Shown here one piece after another: positions 23,913-33,582 of a DNA stretch of 35,416 nt; position 1 is the stretch's first letter, and the number at the start of each line of letters is the position of its first letter. The position numbers and the translations under genes were made by a program. The stretch is from Acidobacteriota bacterium (lineage in GTDB: Bacteria > Acidobacteriota > Terriglobia > Bryobacterales > Bryobacteraceae), in NCBI GenBank assembly GCA_016213775.1, contig JACQZR010000115.1:1-35416 (forward strand), given 5' to 3'. The notes below the pieces were generated by a model, which saw only the letters and a list, made by a program, of their open reading frames with translations, ran no database searches and was not told the DNA's origin.

Positions 23913-24110
23913 ATGTTCGCTTTTCTCTGGGACGCATCCAAAGGCTACCGCCTCACTCCGTGGCGCAGTCCGTATCTGCGCTGGAGGATCGAGACGTATT
24001 GGGGCTGGCACGCGGACGACATCACTTTCAGCAGGTTCTGGGCGTTCCTCTGGCAGCATCGCAGCGAGATGTTGCGGTTTCTGGAGTGGACGGATCGTAT
24101 GCGGCGATAG
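23913..24110 (+). CDS. Small Trp/Arg-rich protein of unknown function
   Basis: This 65-residue protein starts 10 bases after the VWA gene stop and reads MFAFLWDASKGYRLTPWRS, then PYLRWRIETYWGW, FSRFWAFLWQHRSEMLRFLEWTDRMRR. The high Trp/Arg/Phe content, amphipathic helices and lack of a signal suggest a small membrane-surface or nucleic-acid-associated protein. I recall similar short hypotheticals in acidobacteria, which supports it being real, but cannot name a family. Its position suggests cotranscription with the VWA pair. No ribosome site is obvious. Confidence 0.62.
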   Translation: MFAFLWDASKGYRLTPWRSPYLRWRIETYWGWHADDITFSRFWAFLWQHRSEMLRFLEWTDRMRR

Positions 24111-24152
24111 GGCCGTTTGCTCGTATCGTACGGCGTGCCGGGCCTGTACACC

Positions 24153-24306
24153 GGGTTTTCCATCACAAAGCTGTGCGATGAAGTGGGGGGCGAGGCGACG
24201 CGTCTTCTACCGCTGGCAGATGGAGTTCTTCGAGAGCGAGGCTGCCGCCTTCGAGAAGAAAGCGCCGCCGAACCACTCCGCCGGGCAGGAGCGAATCGCG
24301 GCCTAA
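24153..24306 (+). pseudogene. Remnant of an IS3-type transposase OrfA, frameshifted
   Basis: Around 24153 one frame reads TGFSITKLCDEVG, the start of the helix-turn-helix of transposase OrfA proteins. From about 24195 a different frame continues with RRVFYRWQMEFFESEAAAFEKKAPPNHSAGQERI, as in intact copies (VFYRWQKEFFENGAAAF type). The two pieces need a frameshift to join. The N-terminal part and the leucine-zipper tail are missing, and no OrfB or terminal inverted repeats are seen. It lies between the small Trp-rich gene and the PadR gene. Confidence 0.68.
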
Positions 24307-24348
24307 CCGAATCGAGGGTCGGACGTCTACCCTGATGACGGATTTTCA

Positions 24349-24365
24349 AGGTAGAATATCTACCT
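24349..24365. promoter_or_regulatory. Palindromic PadR operator overlapping the -10
   Basis: AGGTAG-AATAT-CTACCT forms perfect 6-base arms around a 5-base centre, ending 5 bases before the chosen padR ATG. TAGAAT inside it (24352-24357) can serve as the -10 box. PadR proteins bind such dyads to repress their own operon, so this is probably the autoregulatory site. Confidence 0.6.
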
Positions 24366-24370
24366 ACGCT

Positions 24371-24721
24371 ATGAAAAAGGACTCCAACCGCATCGAACTG
24401 CTTCAGGGCACGCTCGACATGCTGATTCTGAGAACGCTGCTATTGGGTCCCGCCCACGGACATCAAATCGCGAAACATATCCAACGTACAACGGAGGATG
24501 TCCTGCAAGTCGAACACGGTTCTCTCTACCCGGCCCTGCACCGGCTGGAGCGCAAGGGCTGGGTGTCCTCGAAGTGGGAGATGGCCAAGGACCGCAATCG
24601 TGAGTTCAAGTACTACCGTCTATCGGCAGCGGGGAAGAAGCAGCTTCTCATGGAGGAGTCCAAGTGGAAGCTACTGGCGCGCGCGATCGCGCGCGTGATG
24701 CGGCCGGCCGAGGAGGGCTGA
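24371..24721 (+). CDS. PadR-family transcriptional regulator
   Basis: The 116-residue product from ATG 24371 is a PadR winged helix: RIELLQGTLDMLILRTLLLGPAHGHQIAKHIQ, then VEHGSLYPALHRLERKGWV as recognition helix and wing, and 'REFKYYRLSAAGKKQLLMEE' leading to a short C-terminal dimer helix. PadR regulators respond to small molecules or toxic compounds and repress a neighbouring transporter. In acidobacteria this type is almost always coupled to an ADOP permease, as here, where one base separates it from the permease ATG. The start at 24371 lies just after the operator; an in-frame ATG at 24335 would place the operator inside the coding region. There is no Shine-Dalgarno site, so the mRNA is likely short-leadered. 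Confidence 0.93.
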   Translation: MKKDSNRIELLQGTLDMLILRTLLLGPAHGHQIAKHIQRTTEDVLQVEHGSLYPALHRLERKGWVSSKWEMAKDRNREFKYYRLSAAGKKQLLMEESKWKLLARAIARVMRPAEEG

Positions 24722-24722
24722 A

Positions 24723-27365
24723 ATGAGCTGGTGGCGGACAGTCTTGGAGTGGCGTCCGTGGTCTCCACGTCAACGCCGCGATGAGGAGATTGAGCGCGAG
24801 TTGCGTTCACACCTGGAGTTGGAAGCCGAAGAACACCTGGACGCCGGGCTGCCTGCCGGCGAGGCCCGCTACGCGGCGCAGCGAACGTTCGGCAACACGA
24901 CTCTCATCAAGGAGGATGTACGCGCAATGTGGGGATGGTCTTCATTGGAGCGGCTCGCGGAGGATGTCCGCTATGCCTTTCGGAACATGAGATTGCGTCC
25001 CGGCTTCGCGCTCACTGCAATGCTCGTGCTCGGCATCGGCATCGGCGCCAACACATCCATCTTCACGGTAGTTCATGCGGTGCTCCTGAAGCCGCCGCCG
25101 TACCATGAACCTCACCGGCTTGTTCGGCTGTACGAGCGCAACGTTGCCAGCGAGAGCATCTTTAATGTCGTCTCCCCGGCTAATTTTCTCGATTGGCAGA
25201 GAGATGCGGCGAGCTATGAGCAGGTGGCCGCCTGGGGCGAGCGAAGCTTCAACGTTTCGGGGGACGGCGGCGCTCTGCCCGAACGGGCCTCTGGCATCAT
25301 TTGCACATACAATGTCTTCGACACTCTGGGCATCCAGCCTGCGTTGGGACGTTCGTTCCTGCCCGAGGACGACCGGCCGGATGCCCAGCGGGTGGCCATT
25401 CTCAGCAACGGATTCTGGCAACGCCGATTCGGATCGAATATGGCAATTCTCGGAGCGTCGATTCGGATCGACGGAGAGACCTACAAGGTCATTGGAATCA
25501 TGCCGGAAGGATTCGACTTTCACAGCGAGGAATGGCGCGGAGAAATCTGGCTGCCGATGTGGCGACTGCTGCCCGCGGCAATGGTGCAGGACCGGGAGAA
25601 TCATCAGTTGAGTGTTCTGGCGCGACTCAAGCCCGGCGTGACTGTCGAGTCGGCGCAGACCGAACTGGATAGCATCGCGAAGCGCATTAAGGTGCAAAAC
25701 CCGAACGTGATCACGGGAGCCGGGGCAACGGTGGCCCTACTTCACGAACGAATGGTGTTTCGAGTGCGGACCCTTTTACTAATCATATTTGGCGCCGCCG
25801 CTTGCGTACTTATGATTGCCTGCGTGAACCTTACGAACCTCCTCCTTGCCCGCGGCGTTGCGAGGCGCCGCGACATCGCCATACGGATGGCTCTCGGGGC
25901 CGGGCGAGGACGTGTTCTGCGCCAGCTTCTAACAGAGAGCTTGCTGCTCACCGCTTGCGGATCGGCGGTTGGCTTGATTCTGGCGGGCTGGGGAACACCG
26001 TTGCTCGTGGCCATGACTACCGACCTGCCGCGCACCGAAGCGATCCGTGTCAATGCTCCCGTATTGATGTTCGCCGCACTGGCGGCGGTCCTTAGCGGAT
26101 TGCTGGTCGGCCTGGCGCCGGCACTCTGGTCGACGGACCTGCACCTGGCATCGACTATTCATGAAGGCGGCCGTTCCGCATCCGGCAGCCGCAAGCGGCG
26201 CATGTTTCGAGATGGCCTGGTGGCCATCGAGGTGGCTCTCACTGTTGTGCTCCTTATCGCCTCCGGCCTGCTACTGAAAAGCTTCCTGCGGCTGCATGCG
26301 GTTGATCCCGGTTTCTCACCCGAGCGCCTTCTCACAATGCGGCTTGCGTTGCCGCAGTCCCGCTATTCGACAGCCGCGCAACGCGTCGCCTTCTTCGAGG
26401 GTCTGGCCGCCAGTGTTAAGGCTCTTCCAGGCGTCGCCGCTGTTGGCGCGGTGAATCGCCTGCCCTTGACCGGACACGCTCCGGACAACACCTTCACAAT
26501 CGAAGGCCGTCCGCCGCTGCCGCCGGGCCAGTTTTTCGATGCACTCGCCCGGTCGGTGGACCCCGGCTATTTCCAGGCAATGGGGATTCCCCTGAAGCGC
26601 GGACGCTTCCTTCATCCTTCGGAAAGACTGGAAGCCGCCAACAAAGCCCTCATCAGCGAGTCCTTCGCCGAGACCTTCTTTCGCGATGAGAACCCGCTGG
26701 GGAAGTACATCAACCTCGGTGGCAGGCGCCGCTATGACATCGTTGGTGTCGTTGGTGACGTGCGCAAGTCATTGACGAATCGTCCCGAGCCAACAATGTA
26801 CTTCTCGCTTCTTGAGGGGCGGGTCTCCTATGCGGCAATCGTAGTACGCACAAGCCTCAACCCCAATCTGCTAGCCCTGCCGGTGCAGAAGGAGGTGGCG
26901 CGTCTGGACTCAGACCTGCCTGTGTCAAACATTGCAGCCATGGAGCGCATCCTCGCAGGTGGAGCGGCATCGCGGCGCTTGAGCCTGGTGCTCATTGGCA
27001 TCTTCGCCGGTATCGCCCTGTTGCTCGCTTCAGTCGGGCTGTATGGTGTGGTCGCATATTCGACGCAGCAGCGCACAAACGAGATCGGCGTTCGAATCGC
27101 TCTGGGGGCTGGGCGCGGCCATGTTCTTAGGACAGTCCTTGCACAGGGTTTGAGACCGGTTGCCGTGGGTCTGATGGCTGGCGTAGCCATAGCGCTCGCG
27201 ATGACGCGCGTGATGCGAAGCTTGCTTTTCGAGGTCTCCCCATTAGACCCGCAGGTCTTTGCATTTGTTGCTGTAGTGCTCGCCGCGGTTGCCCTGGCCG
27301 CTTGCGCCATTCCGGCGCGCCGCGCCTCGCGTGTCGATCCGGTAACGGCCTTGCGGTACGAGTGA
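24723..27365 (+). CDS. ADOP-type duplicated ABC transporter permease (MacB/FtsX-like)
   Basis: The 880-residue product has a cytoplasmic N-terminal helical domain with RRDEEIERELRSHLELEAEEHL, typical of acidobacterial duplicated orphan permeases. A membrane span near residue 100 (FALTAMLVLGIGIGANTSIFTVV), a large periplasmic MacB-PCD-like domain, and three FtsX-type spans with the ARRRDIAIRMALGAGRGRVLRQLLTESLLL motif follow. The whole arrangement is repeated. The second half starts around RDGLVAIEVALTVVLLIASG and ends with GLYGVVAYSTQQRTNEIGVRIALGAGRGHVL and a final 'VDPVTALRYE'. There is no ATPase gene beside it, hence 'orphan'. By analogy to MacB it may act in mechanical export or efflux with an ATPase encoded elsewhere. 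GGAGG lies 9 bases upstream of the start. Expression is presumably under PadR control. Confidence 0.94.
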   Translation: MSWWRTVLEWRPWSPRQRRDEEIERELRSHLELEAEEHLDAGLPAGEARYAAQRTFGNTTLIKEDVRAMWGWSSLERLAEDVRYAFRNMRLRPGFALTAMLVLGIGIGANTSIFTVVHAVLLKPPPYHEPHRLVRLYERNVASESIFNVVSPANFLDWQRDAASYEQVAAWGERSFNVSGDGGALPERASGIICTYNVFDTLGIQPALGRSFLPEDDRPDAQRVAILSNGFWQRRFGSNMAILGASIRIDGETYKVIGIMPEGFDFHSEEWRGEIWLPMWRLLPAAMVQDRENHQLSVLARLKPGVTVESAQTELDSIAKRIKVQNPNVITGAGATVALLHERMVFRVRTLLLIIFGAAACVLMIACVNLTNLLLARGVARRRDIAIRMALGAGRGRVLRQLLTESLLLTACGSAVGLILAGWGTPLLVAMTTDLPRTEAIRVNAPVLMFAALAAVLSGLLVGLAPALWSTDLHLASTIHEGGRSASGSRKRRMFRDGLVAIEVALTVVLLIASGLLLKSFLRLHAVDPGFSPERLLTMRLALPQSRYSTAAQRVAFFEGLAASVKALPGVAAVGAVNRLPLTGHAPDNTFTIEGRPPLPPGQFFDALARSVDPGYFQAMGIPLKRGRFLHPSERLEAANKALISESFAETFFRDENPLGKYINLGGRRRYDIVGVVGDVRKSLTNRPEPTMYFSLLEGRVSYAAIVVRTSLNPNLLALPVQKEVARLDSDLPVSNIAAMERILAGGAASRRLSLVLIGIFAGIALLLASVGLYGVVAYSTQQRTNEIGVRIALGAGRGHVLRTVLAQGLRPVAVGLMAGVAIALAMTRVMRSLLFEVSPLDPQVFAFVAVVLAAVALAACAIPARRASRVDPVTALRYE

Positions 27366-27412
27366 CATGCCGCAAAAGTCTGCCGCAATCTCGCGCGCCT
27401 GATCCGCGTGCA

Positions 27413-28891
27413 TCACAGGGCGAACTTGTCCGCGTCGCTCGATTTGCCCGACAAACGCGGGTCGCCGCCTGTCTCCGTCAGGATCGTCCATAGCCGGTCC
27501 TGCATCGCCTCCACCAGCTTCTTTGTCTCCGGATCTTTGATGTGATTCACGTATCTGCCGCGCATCCGTGGGCCGATCCGGGCGCCGGCAATCAGGTTGT
27601 GGATCTGATCCGGATCCTTGCGGATGTCGTACAGCTCCGGAATGTCCCACGCCCCCGGATAGTGCATCAGACTGTGCGTCTCAGTGCGAAGGCCGATGAT
27701 GTTCGGCGTGTACGGGAAATCCTGCTCCCAGGCATATTGGTAGAGAAAGTCCTTCCGCCAGTTGGACGGCGTTGCGCCGCGGGCCGGCCCGAGCAGCGAC
27801 CGCCCTTGCATAGACGACGGTGGCTTCACGTCGCCCGCATCCAGGAACGTCGGGGCGATGTCGAGGTTGAGCGCCATCGCGTCCACAGCGCGCGCGCCGG
27901 CGCCAAACAACGAAGGGCAATGCATGAGCAGCGGGATGCGGATGGACGGCTCATACATCGCCCGCTTGTCGATGAGCCCGTGCTCCCCCCACATGAAGCC
28001 GTTGTCGCCCATGTACACCACCAGCGTGTCTTCCAGCAGCTTGTTCTTCTCCAACTCCGTGAAGATCTGCCCCAGGCTTTCGTCAATTCCAATCAGGCAC
28101 TGGCAGTACCTGCGGTAGTGAACCTCCCACGATTCATCGCTATCAATCGCGCCATCGACACCATGACGCGTCGCGCGCCGCAATCGCACCCAATCGGGCC
28201 ATTGGCGGTAATACTCTTCCTTGTACGGAAGCGTCTTGGGACGCGGCACGGGCAGCCCCTCAAACAGCTTCTGATGCCGTTCCGGCGCTTGAAACGGGGC
28301 GTGCACGGCCTTGTGCGAAAGGTATAAACAGAACGGCCGCGAGGCGTTGGCCGCGATGAACTTGCGCGCTTCGTCCGTCAGGATGTCGGTCATGTTGCCC
28401 TGCATGCGCTGCCGTTTGCCGTTGAGATTCACTTCCGGATTCGCATACTCGCCCTGGCCGCGGAAACTCAGCCAGTGATCGAAACCCGCCTGCGGCGCGT
28501 CGCTGTCGCCGCCCATGTGCCACTTGCCGAGGAATGCATTGCGATAGCCTGCATCCTGGAGAAGTTGGGGGAACTTGGGGAGATTCGGATTGAGAGGGGA
28601 GAAATTGTCGGAGATGCCGTGCTGGTGCATGTAGAGCCCGGTGAGCACCGAGGCGCGGCTCGGCGAACAGAGTGAGCTCGTCACGAAGGCGTTGCGGAAG
28701 TGAACGCCGCGGTTCACCATGCGATCCAGATTCGGAGTATGCCCCTTCAACCACGGATGTCCCAGCGCTCCGATGAAGTCGTAGCGGTGGTCGTCGCAAA
28801 GTACGAAGACGATGTTGCGCTTGCGGCCCTGCGCGGGCAACTGCGCTGCAAGCGTGGCGGCGGATGTCTGAAGAAAGCGGCGGCGGTTCAT
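27413..28891 (-). CDS. Tat-exported sulfatase, Cys-type
   Basis: This 492-residue protein has a twin-arginine leader (MNRRRFLQTSAATLAAQLPAQG) and a type I sulfatase domain beginning RKRNIVFVLCDDHRYDFIG, with metal ligands D33 and D34. The formylglycine motif C75-S-P-S-R79 within TSSLCSPSRASVLTG is intact, and GDNGFMWGEHGL supplies the second metal-binding pair. The C-terminal part shows the usual 'PELYDIRKDPDQIHNL' signature. The enzyme hydrolyses a sulfate ester, probably of a polysaccharide, in the periplasm. A formylglycine-generating or anaerobic maturase is needed and is not in the window. The gene converges with the ADOP gene and diverges from the lipoprotein gene, sharing a 29-base intergenic region. 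Confidence 0.93.
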   Translation of the reverse strand: MNRRRFLQTSAATLAAQLPAQGRKRNIVFVLCDDHRYDFIGALGHPWLKGHTPNLDRMVNRGVHFRNAFVTSSLCSPSRASVLTGLYMHQHGISDNFSPLNPNLPKFPQLLQDAGYRNAFLGKWHMGGDSDAPQAGFDHWLSFRGQGEYANPEVNLNGKRQRMQGNMTDILTDEARKFIAANASRPFCLYLSHKAVHAPFQAPERHQKLFEGLPVPRPKTLPYKEEYYRQWPDWVRLRRATRHGVDGAIDSDESWEVHYRRYCQCLIGIDESLGQIFTELEKNKLLEDTLVVYMGDNGFMWGEHGLIDKRAMYEPSIRIPLLMHCPSLFGAGARAVDAMALNLDIAPTFLDAGDVKPPSSMQGRSLLGPARGATPSNWRKDFLYQYAWEQDFPYTPNIIGLRTETHSLMHYPGAWDIPELYDIRKDPDQIHNLIAGARIGPRMRGRYVNHIKDPETKKLVEAMQDRLWTILTETGGDPRLSGKSSDADKFAL

Positions 28892-28920
28892 GCGAACCGA
28901 ATTGTACTACGATCACACGT

Positions 28921-29364
28921 ATGATGCGTTTTCTTGCTGCGGCCGCTCTGCTACTCGCCGGCTGTTCACGAACCGATCCCCAAACCGAGGCCCAGCGCCT
29001 GGAACGGGAGTTCGAACAACTGATGTCGGGGGCCGTGCTGGCCGGGAAGTTTCAAGTGGGCGACCAGGTCAAGGAAGATCGCTACACCATCACCAAGGCG
29101 AGCAAACTCACGGGCGACCTGTGGACCATCAATGCCCGCATCCAATACGCCACGCATGACGTCACCGTGCCCGTGCCGGTGCGGATGAAATGGGCCGGCG
29201 ATACGCCCGTCATCACACTGACCGATGTTGGCATCCCGGGGCTCGGCACGTTTACGGCGCGCGTGTTGATCTACCGCGGACAGTACGCCGGCACGTGGAG
29301 CAGCAAGGATCACGGCGGCCAGATGTGGGGCCGCATCGAACGAATGCCGCCGCGCAAGGAATAG
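28921..29364 (+). CDS. Small lipoprotein of unknown function
   Basis: Starting at the ATG at 28921 (a second ATG follows directly), the 147-residue product has a lipoprotein signal with lipobox LLLAGC. The mature protein begins CSRTDPQTEAQRLEREFEQLMSG, then has a beta-rich part (KEDRYTITKASKLTGDLWTINARIQYATHD) and ends GTWSSKDHGGQMWGRIERM. The 'RYTI..' to 'HGG..WG' core is found in hypothetical proteins of planctomycetes and acidobacteria; no function is known to me. Lipid attachment would anchor it to the inner or outer membrane. It lies 39 bases before the glucosidase gene and may be cotranscribed. The -10/-35 elements of the divergent 29-base spacer could not be assigned. Confidence 0.82.
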   Translation: MMRFLAAAALLLAGCSRTDPQTEAQRLEREFEQLMSGAVLAGKFQVGDQVKEDRYTITKASKLTGDLWTINARIQYATHDVTVPVPVRMKWAGDTPVITLTDVGIPGLGTFTARVLIYRGQYAGTWSSKDHGGQMWGRIERMPPRKE

Positions 29365-29403
29365 TTTCGCTGCCTCGCGGCATTCCTCACACAAGAGGAA
29401 CAT

Positions 29404-32034
29404 GTGCAGGACACGAAACAAAACTGGAATCTCTGGGGACCCTACCTGAGCGAGCGTCAATGGGGCACCGTGCGCGAGGACTACAGCGAGCACGGCACTG
29501 CCTGGGACTATTTTCCACACGACCATGCCCGCTCCCGCGCCTATCGTTGGGGCGAAGACGGCATTGCAGGCCTCAGTGATGATCAACAGCGGCTGTGTCT
29601 CTCCGTCGCTCTCTGGAACGGGCGCGACGCAATCCTGAAGGAGCGCTTCTTCGGCCTCACCAATTCCGAGGGCAACCACGGCGAGGACGTGAAGGAGCTC
29701 TACTACTACCTGGATGCCACACCGGCGCATTCCTATCTGAAGATGCTCTACAAGTATCCCCAGCGCGAGTTCCCCTATTCGTGGCTGGTGGAAGAGAATC
29801 GCCGGCGTGGCAAAGACGCTCCCGAATTCGAATTGCTCGACACGGGAGCGTTTGACGACGACCGCTATTTCGATGTCTTCATCGAATACGCGAAGCCCTC
29901 GCCTGACGATATCTACGGCCGCATCACGATACACAATCGCGGCCCCGAAGCAGCCACCATTCACGTGCTGCCGCAGTTGTGGTTCCGCAACACCTGGTCG
30001 TGGAAGCCCGGTGCCGCCAAGCCCGAGCTGCGCGCTGATGATCAGGGCAAGGCAGTGGCGCGCCATGCCGATCTCGGCGATTACTACTTCTACACGGATG
30101 CCGGCGACCTCCTTTTCTGCGAGAACGAAACCAACACGCGCAGGCTGTATGGCGCGGTCGACGGGCCTGTCCATGCCAAGGACGCATTCCACGACGCAGT
30201 CATTCATGGGGTCCCTGCCGCGGCGCAACACGGCACCCGGTGCGCAGCCCACCACATCCTGCACATCCCCGCCGGCGACCATGCCATCGTGACATTCCGC
30301 CTCGCCGCGAATCCGGTGGAGAATCCGCTCGACGACCATGACCGCGTTTTCGATCAGGCTATCGCCGATGCCGATGCCTTCTATGCCGCTCTCCAGCGCG
30401 ATAACGCAAACGAAGATGCGAAGCTCGTCCAGCGGCAGGCCTTCGCGGGAATGATCTGGAGCAAGCAGTTCTTCTACTACGATGTTCCCGAGTGGTTGAA
30501 CGGCGACCCCACGCAGCCTGCACCTCCCGGTCAGCGCACAAACGGACGCAATCGCGAATGGACGCACCTCAACAACGCCGATATTATTTCCATGCCCGAC
30601 AAGTGGGAGTATCCGTGGTACGCCGCCTGGGACCTTGCCTTCCACTGCATCCCGCTTGCCATGGTCGATTCCGATTTCGCCAAGAAGCAACTGGTGCTGC
30701 TGACGCGCGAATGGTACATGCATCCCAACGGGCAGTTGCCGGCCTATGAATGGGCGTTCGGCGACGTGAATCCGCCGGTGCATGCCTGGGCCACGTGGCG
30801 CGTATTTCAAATCGACCGCAAGCAGAATGGCGGCCCCGGCGACCTCCAATTCCTGGAACGCGTCTTCCACAAGTTGATGCTGAACTTCACCTGGTGGGTG
30901 AATCGCAAGGACAGCGAAGGCCGGAATCTGTTTCAAGGCGGATTCCTTGGGCTGGATAACATCGGCATCTTCGACCGCAGTGCTCCGTTGCCGACGGGCG
31001 GTCACATCGATCAGGCCGATGGGACCAGTTGGATGGCGATGTATTCGCTCAATCTGATGCGCATCGCGCTGGAACTGGCGCGGCACAATCCGGTCTACGA
31101 GGACATTGCCACGAAGTTTTTCGAGCACTTCCTCCACATCGCCGAGGCGATGAATCACCTGGGCGGCGACGGCGTCAGTCTGTGGGATGAAGAGGACCAG
31201 TTCTTCTATGACACGCTGCATCTGCCGGACAACCGCGCGATTCCATTGAAGGTCCGCTCGATGGTCGGGCTCATTCCTTTGTTCGCAGTGGAGACGCTGG
31301 AGCCGGAACTGCTCGAACAGGTGCCCGGCTTCCACCAGCGTCTGCAGTGGTTCCTGGAACATTCGCCGCAGTTGGCCAAGCTCGTCTCGCGTTGGAACGA
31401 ACCCGGTAGCGGAGAGCGCCGCCTGCTGAGCCTGCTACGAGGTCACCGCATGAAAGCGATCCTGCGCCGCATGTTGGACGAGACGGAGTTCCTCTCCGAT
31501 TACGGCATTCGCGCGATCTCGCGCTACCACGCCGATCATCCGTACACATTCCACGTCAACGGCGACCGTCTCGAAGTCAGCTACCAGCCGGCCGAATCGA
31601 ACAGCGGCCTGTTCGGAGGCAACTCCAACTGGCGCGGGCCAATCTGGATGCCAGTGAACTACCTGTTGATCGAATCGCTACAGAAATTCCATCACTACTA
31701 TGGGAGTGATTTCCGCGTGGAGTGTCCCACCGGCTCCGGCCGCTACCTCTCGCTGGAAGAAGTGGCCGCCGAGCTCAGCGCGCGTCTCAGCCGCATCTTC
31801 CTGAATGGTCCGGATGGCCGGCGTCCCGTTTTCGGAATGTACCCAAAGATGGCCGAAGACCCGCACTTCCGCGACTCGCTACTGTTCTACGAATACTTCC
31901 ACGGCGACACGGGCCGGGGTGTCGGCGCGTCGCACCAGACCGGATGGACCGGCCTTGTGGCGAAGCTTCTGCACCCGCGCAAGGTCACGGATGAGTCCGC
32001 GCCCAATCCCGCAATGACGGCCAGTCGTCTGTAG
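29404..32034 (+). CDS. GH63-like glucosidase
   Basis: This 876-residue glycoside hydrolase begins at a GTG (29404) preceded by agagga. The N-terminal half is a beta-sandwich domain, recognisable by '[19 protein letters not shown]' and '[15 protein letters not shown]'. The C-terminal (alpha/alpha)6 barrel shows the hallmarks of GH63 and its bacterial relatives: [12 protein letters not shown] (residues 399-410), [14 protein letters not shown] from E449, [14 protein letters not shown] (N742-W748) and [11 protein letters not shown] from Q845. D410 and the acidic residues near E449/D454 are candidates for catalysis by family analogy. Members hydrolyse alpha-glucosidic bonds of di- or oligosaccharides. 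There is no signal peptide, so it is cytoplasmic; trehalose- or mannosylglycerate-type compatible solutes are possible substrates. Confidence 0.9.
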   Translation: MQDTKQNWNLWGPYLSERQWGTVREDYSEHGTAWDYFPHDHARSRAYRWGEDGIAGLSDDQQRLCLSVALWNGRDAILKERFFGLTNSEGNHGEDVKELYYYLDATPAHSYLKMLYKYPQREFPYSWLVEENRRRGKDAPEFELLDTGAFDDDRYFDVFIEYAKPSPDDIYGRITIHNRGPEAATIHVLPQLWFRNTWSWKPGAAKPELRADDQGKAVARHADLGDYYFYTDAGDLLFCENETNTRRLYGAVDGPVHAKDAFHDAVIHGVPAAAQHGTRCAAHHILHIPAGDHAIVTFRLAANPVENPLDDHDRVFDQAIADADAFYAALQRDNANEDAKLVQRQAFAGMIWSKQFFYYDVPEWLNGDPTQPAPPGQRTNGRNREWTHLNNADIISMPDKWEYPWYAAWDLAFHCIPLAMVDSDFAKKQLVLLTREWYMHPNGQLPAYEWAFGDVNPPVHAWATWRVFQIDRKQNGGPGDLQFLERVFHKLMLNFTWWVNRKDSEGRNLFQGGFLGLDNIGIFDRSAPLPTGGHIDQADGTSWMAMYSLNLMRIALELARHNPVYEDIATKFFEHFLHIAEAMNHLGGDGVSLWDEEDQFFYDTLHLPDNRAIPLKVRSMVGLIPLFAVETLEPELLEQVPGFHQRLQWFLEHSPQLAKLVSRWNEPGSGERRLLSLLRGHRMKAILRRMLDETEFLSDYGIRAISRYHADHPYTFHVNGDRLEVSYQPAESNSGLFGGNSNWRGPIWMPVNYLLIESLQKFHHYYGSDFRVECPTGSGRYLSLEEVAAELSARLSRIFLNGPDGRRPVFGMYPKMAEDPHFRDSLLFYEYFHGDTGRGVGASHQTGWTGLVAKLLHPRKVTDESAPNPAMTASRL

Positions 32035-32047
32035 CGTAGGCGGAGAA

Positions 32048-32081
32048 GTGGCGCCGGCTGAGTGCCGTGGCGGTGCGCCAC
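32048..32081. terminator. Inverted repeat between convergent genes
   Basis: GTGGCGC (32048-32054) pairs perfectly with GCGCCAC (32075-32081), and the 20-base loop contains a second small stem (CGGC/GCCG). It sits between the convergent glucosidase and tldD stops, where a bidirectional terminator would be expected. No U-run follows. Confidence 0.35.
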
Positions 32082-32107
32082 GTTGGCCAGAGGGGGCGCT
32101 CCACAAA

Positions 32108-33532
32108 CTACGCGGTGCCGCCGACGGTCATTTTGTCGACTTTGATGGTGGGGATACCGACGCCGACGGGGACGCTCTGGCCGTCCTTGCCGCAGGTGCC
32201 CATGCCTTCGTCGAGCTTGAGGTCATTGCCGACCATGCTGACGTATTTGAGGGCTTCAGGGCCGTTGCCGATCAGGGTTGCGCCGCGCACGGGGGCGGCG
32301 AGTTTGCCATCCTCAATCAGGTAGCTTTCGGTGGCGGAGAAGACGAAGTTGCCGCTTGTAATGTCCACCTGGCCACCACCGAACGTGGCGCAGTAGATGC
32401 CCTTGGGAACCGAGCGAATGATCTCCGCGGGATCGCTTTCGCCGGCAAGCATGAAGGTGTTGGTCATGCGCGGCAGGGGGATGTGCTTGTAGCTTTCGCG
32501 GCGGCCGCTGCCCGTCTGTCCGGCGCCGGTGACGCGGCTGGAGAGCTTGTCCTGGAGGTAGCCGCGCAGCACTCCATTTTCAATGAGAACGTTCTGTTTG
32601 GTGGGCGCGCCTTCGTCATCGACGTTCAACGATCCGCGCCGGTTGAGGATGGTTCCATCGTCGACGACAGTGCAAAGCGGCGACGCCACCTGCTGGCCGA
32701 TGCGGTTGCTGAAGGCCGATACACCTTTGCGGTTAAAGTCGGCTTCGAGGCCGTGGCCGACGGCTTCGTGGAGGAGAATACCGGGCCAACCGGGACCGAG
32801 GACGACGGTCATCTCGCCAGCCGGAGTCTCCACTGCGCCGAGCTGCACGATGGCCTGACGCGCGGCTTCAGCGGCGAAATACTCGGGCGTCTTTTCGTAT
32901 AGGAAGAAGTCCATTGAGACGCGTCCGCCGCCGCCATGATAGCCCTGTTCGGGATTGCCTTCGCCTTCGCGGGCGAGCACCACGACGCTCATCCGTGACA
33001 TGGGCTGGGTGTCGAAGCTGAGCACGCCATCGCTAGTGGCCACCAGGACGTGCTTAATGCTGTCGGCGTAGCTGGCCTGCACTTGAAACACGCGAGGGTC
33101 GTAGGCGCGGCCGGCTTCATCGGCGCGTTTGACCAGGCGGACCTTGGCGGCGAGTTCGGCATCGCCGGCAACCAGTTGGTACAACTCATGGCGCCGTGGC
33201 TCTTCAAAGCCGGCAGTAATCTCCTTGGCTGGACCGCGAGCAATAGAGGCAGCGACCTTGGCGGCATGCAGAATGCTATCAGGACTCAGATCATCGCTAT
33301 AGGCATAGCCGGTGCATTCCCCGGACAACACGCGCACGCCAACACCGAGCGAGACGCCTTGCGTCGCGTTCTTGACGATGGATTCTTCCAATCCGACCGA
33401 GGTGGTGCTGAGGTATTCGAAATAGAGGTCGGCGTAATCGCCGCCGCAGGACAGCGCCGCAGCGAGATAGCGTTCCAGGTCCCGCTCCGTAACGCCGAGT
33501 TTGTGCCCGAAGAATGAATCGCCCAGTGGCAT
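32108..33532 (-). CDS. tldD: TldD-family metalloprotease
   Basis: The ATG at 33532 gives a 474-residue protein that is TldD-like throughout. It has ALSCGGDYADLYFEYLSTTSVGLEE near the N-terminus, then the metal-binding HEAVGHGLE motif in GWPGILLHEAVGHGLEAD, and GTILNRRGSLNVDDEGAPTKQNVLIENG as the conserved strand block. It ends VGVGIPTIKVDKMTVGGTA. TldD pairs with TldE/PmbA to form a protease that degrades small peptides and matures ribosomally made ones such as microcin B17. No tldE is adjacent, which differs from many genomes. A 54-codon membrane-protein gene lies 50 bases upstream on the same strand and may be cotranscribed. Confidence 0.95.
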   Translation of the reverse strand: MPLGDSFFGHKLGVTERDLERYLAAALSCGGDYADLYFEYLSTTSVGLEESIVKNATQGVSLGVGVRVLSGECTGYAYSDDLSPDSILHAAKVAASIARGPAKEITAGFEEPRRHELYQLVAGDAELAAKVRLVKRADEAGRAYDPRVFQVQASYADSIKHVLVATSDGVLSFDTQPMSRMSVVVLAREGEGNPEQGYHGGGGRVSMDFFLYEKTPEYFAAEAARQAIVQLGAVETPAGEMTVVLGPGWPGILLHEAVGHGLEADFNRKGVSAFSNRIGQQVASPLCTVVDDGTILNRRGSLNVDDEGAPTKQNVLIENGVLRGYLQDKLSSRVTGAGQTGSGRRESYKHIPLPRMTNTFMLAGESDPAEIIRSVPKGIYCATFGGGQVDITSGNFVFSATESYLIEDGKLAAPVRGATLIGNGPEALKYVSMVGNDLKLDEGMGTCGKDGQSVPVGVGIPTIKVDKMTVGGTA

Positions 33533-33582
33533 ACTTCTACTGTAGCCCACTCCTGTCAATGCGGAGCGCCTTCAGGAACGTA

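Noticed and set aside
28966-31362. 798-codon minus-strand open frame
   Set aside because: It lies opposite the lipoprotein and GH63-like genes, which carry clear family motifs; the antisense frame has none.
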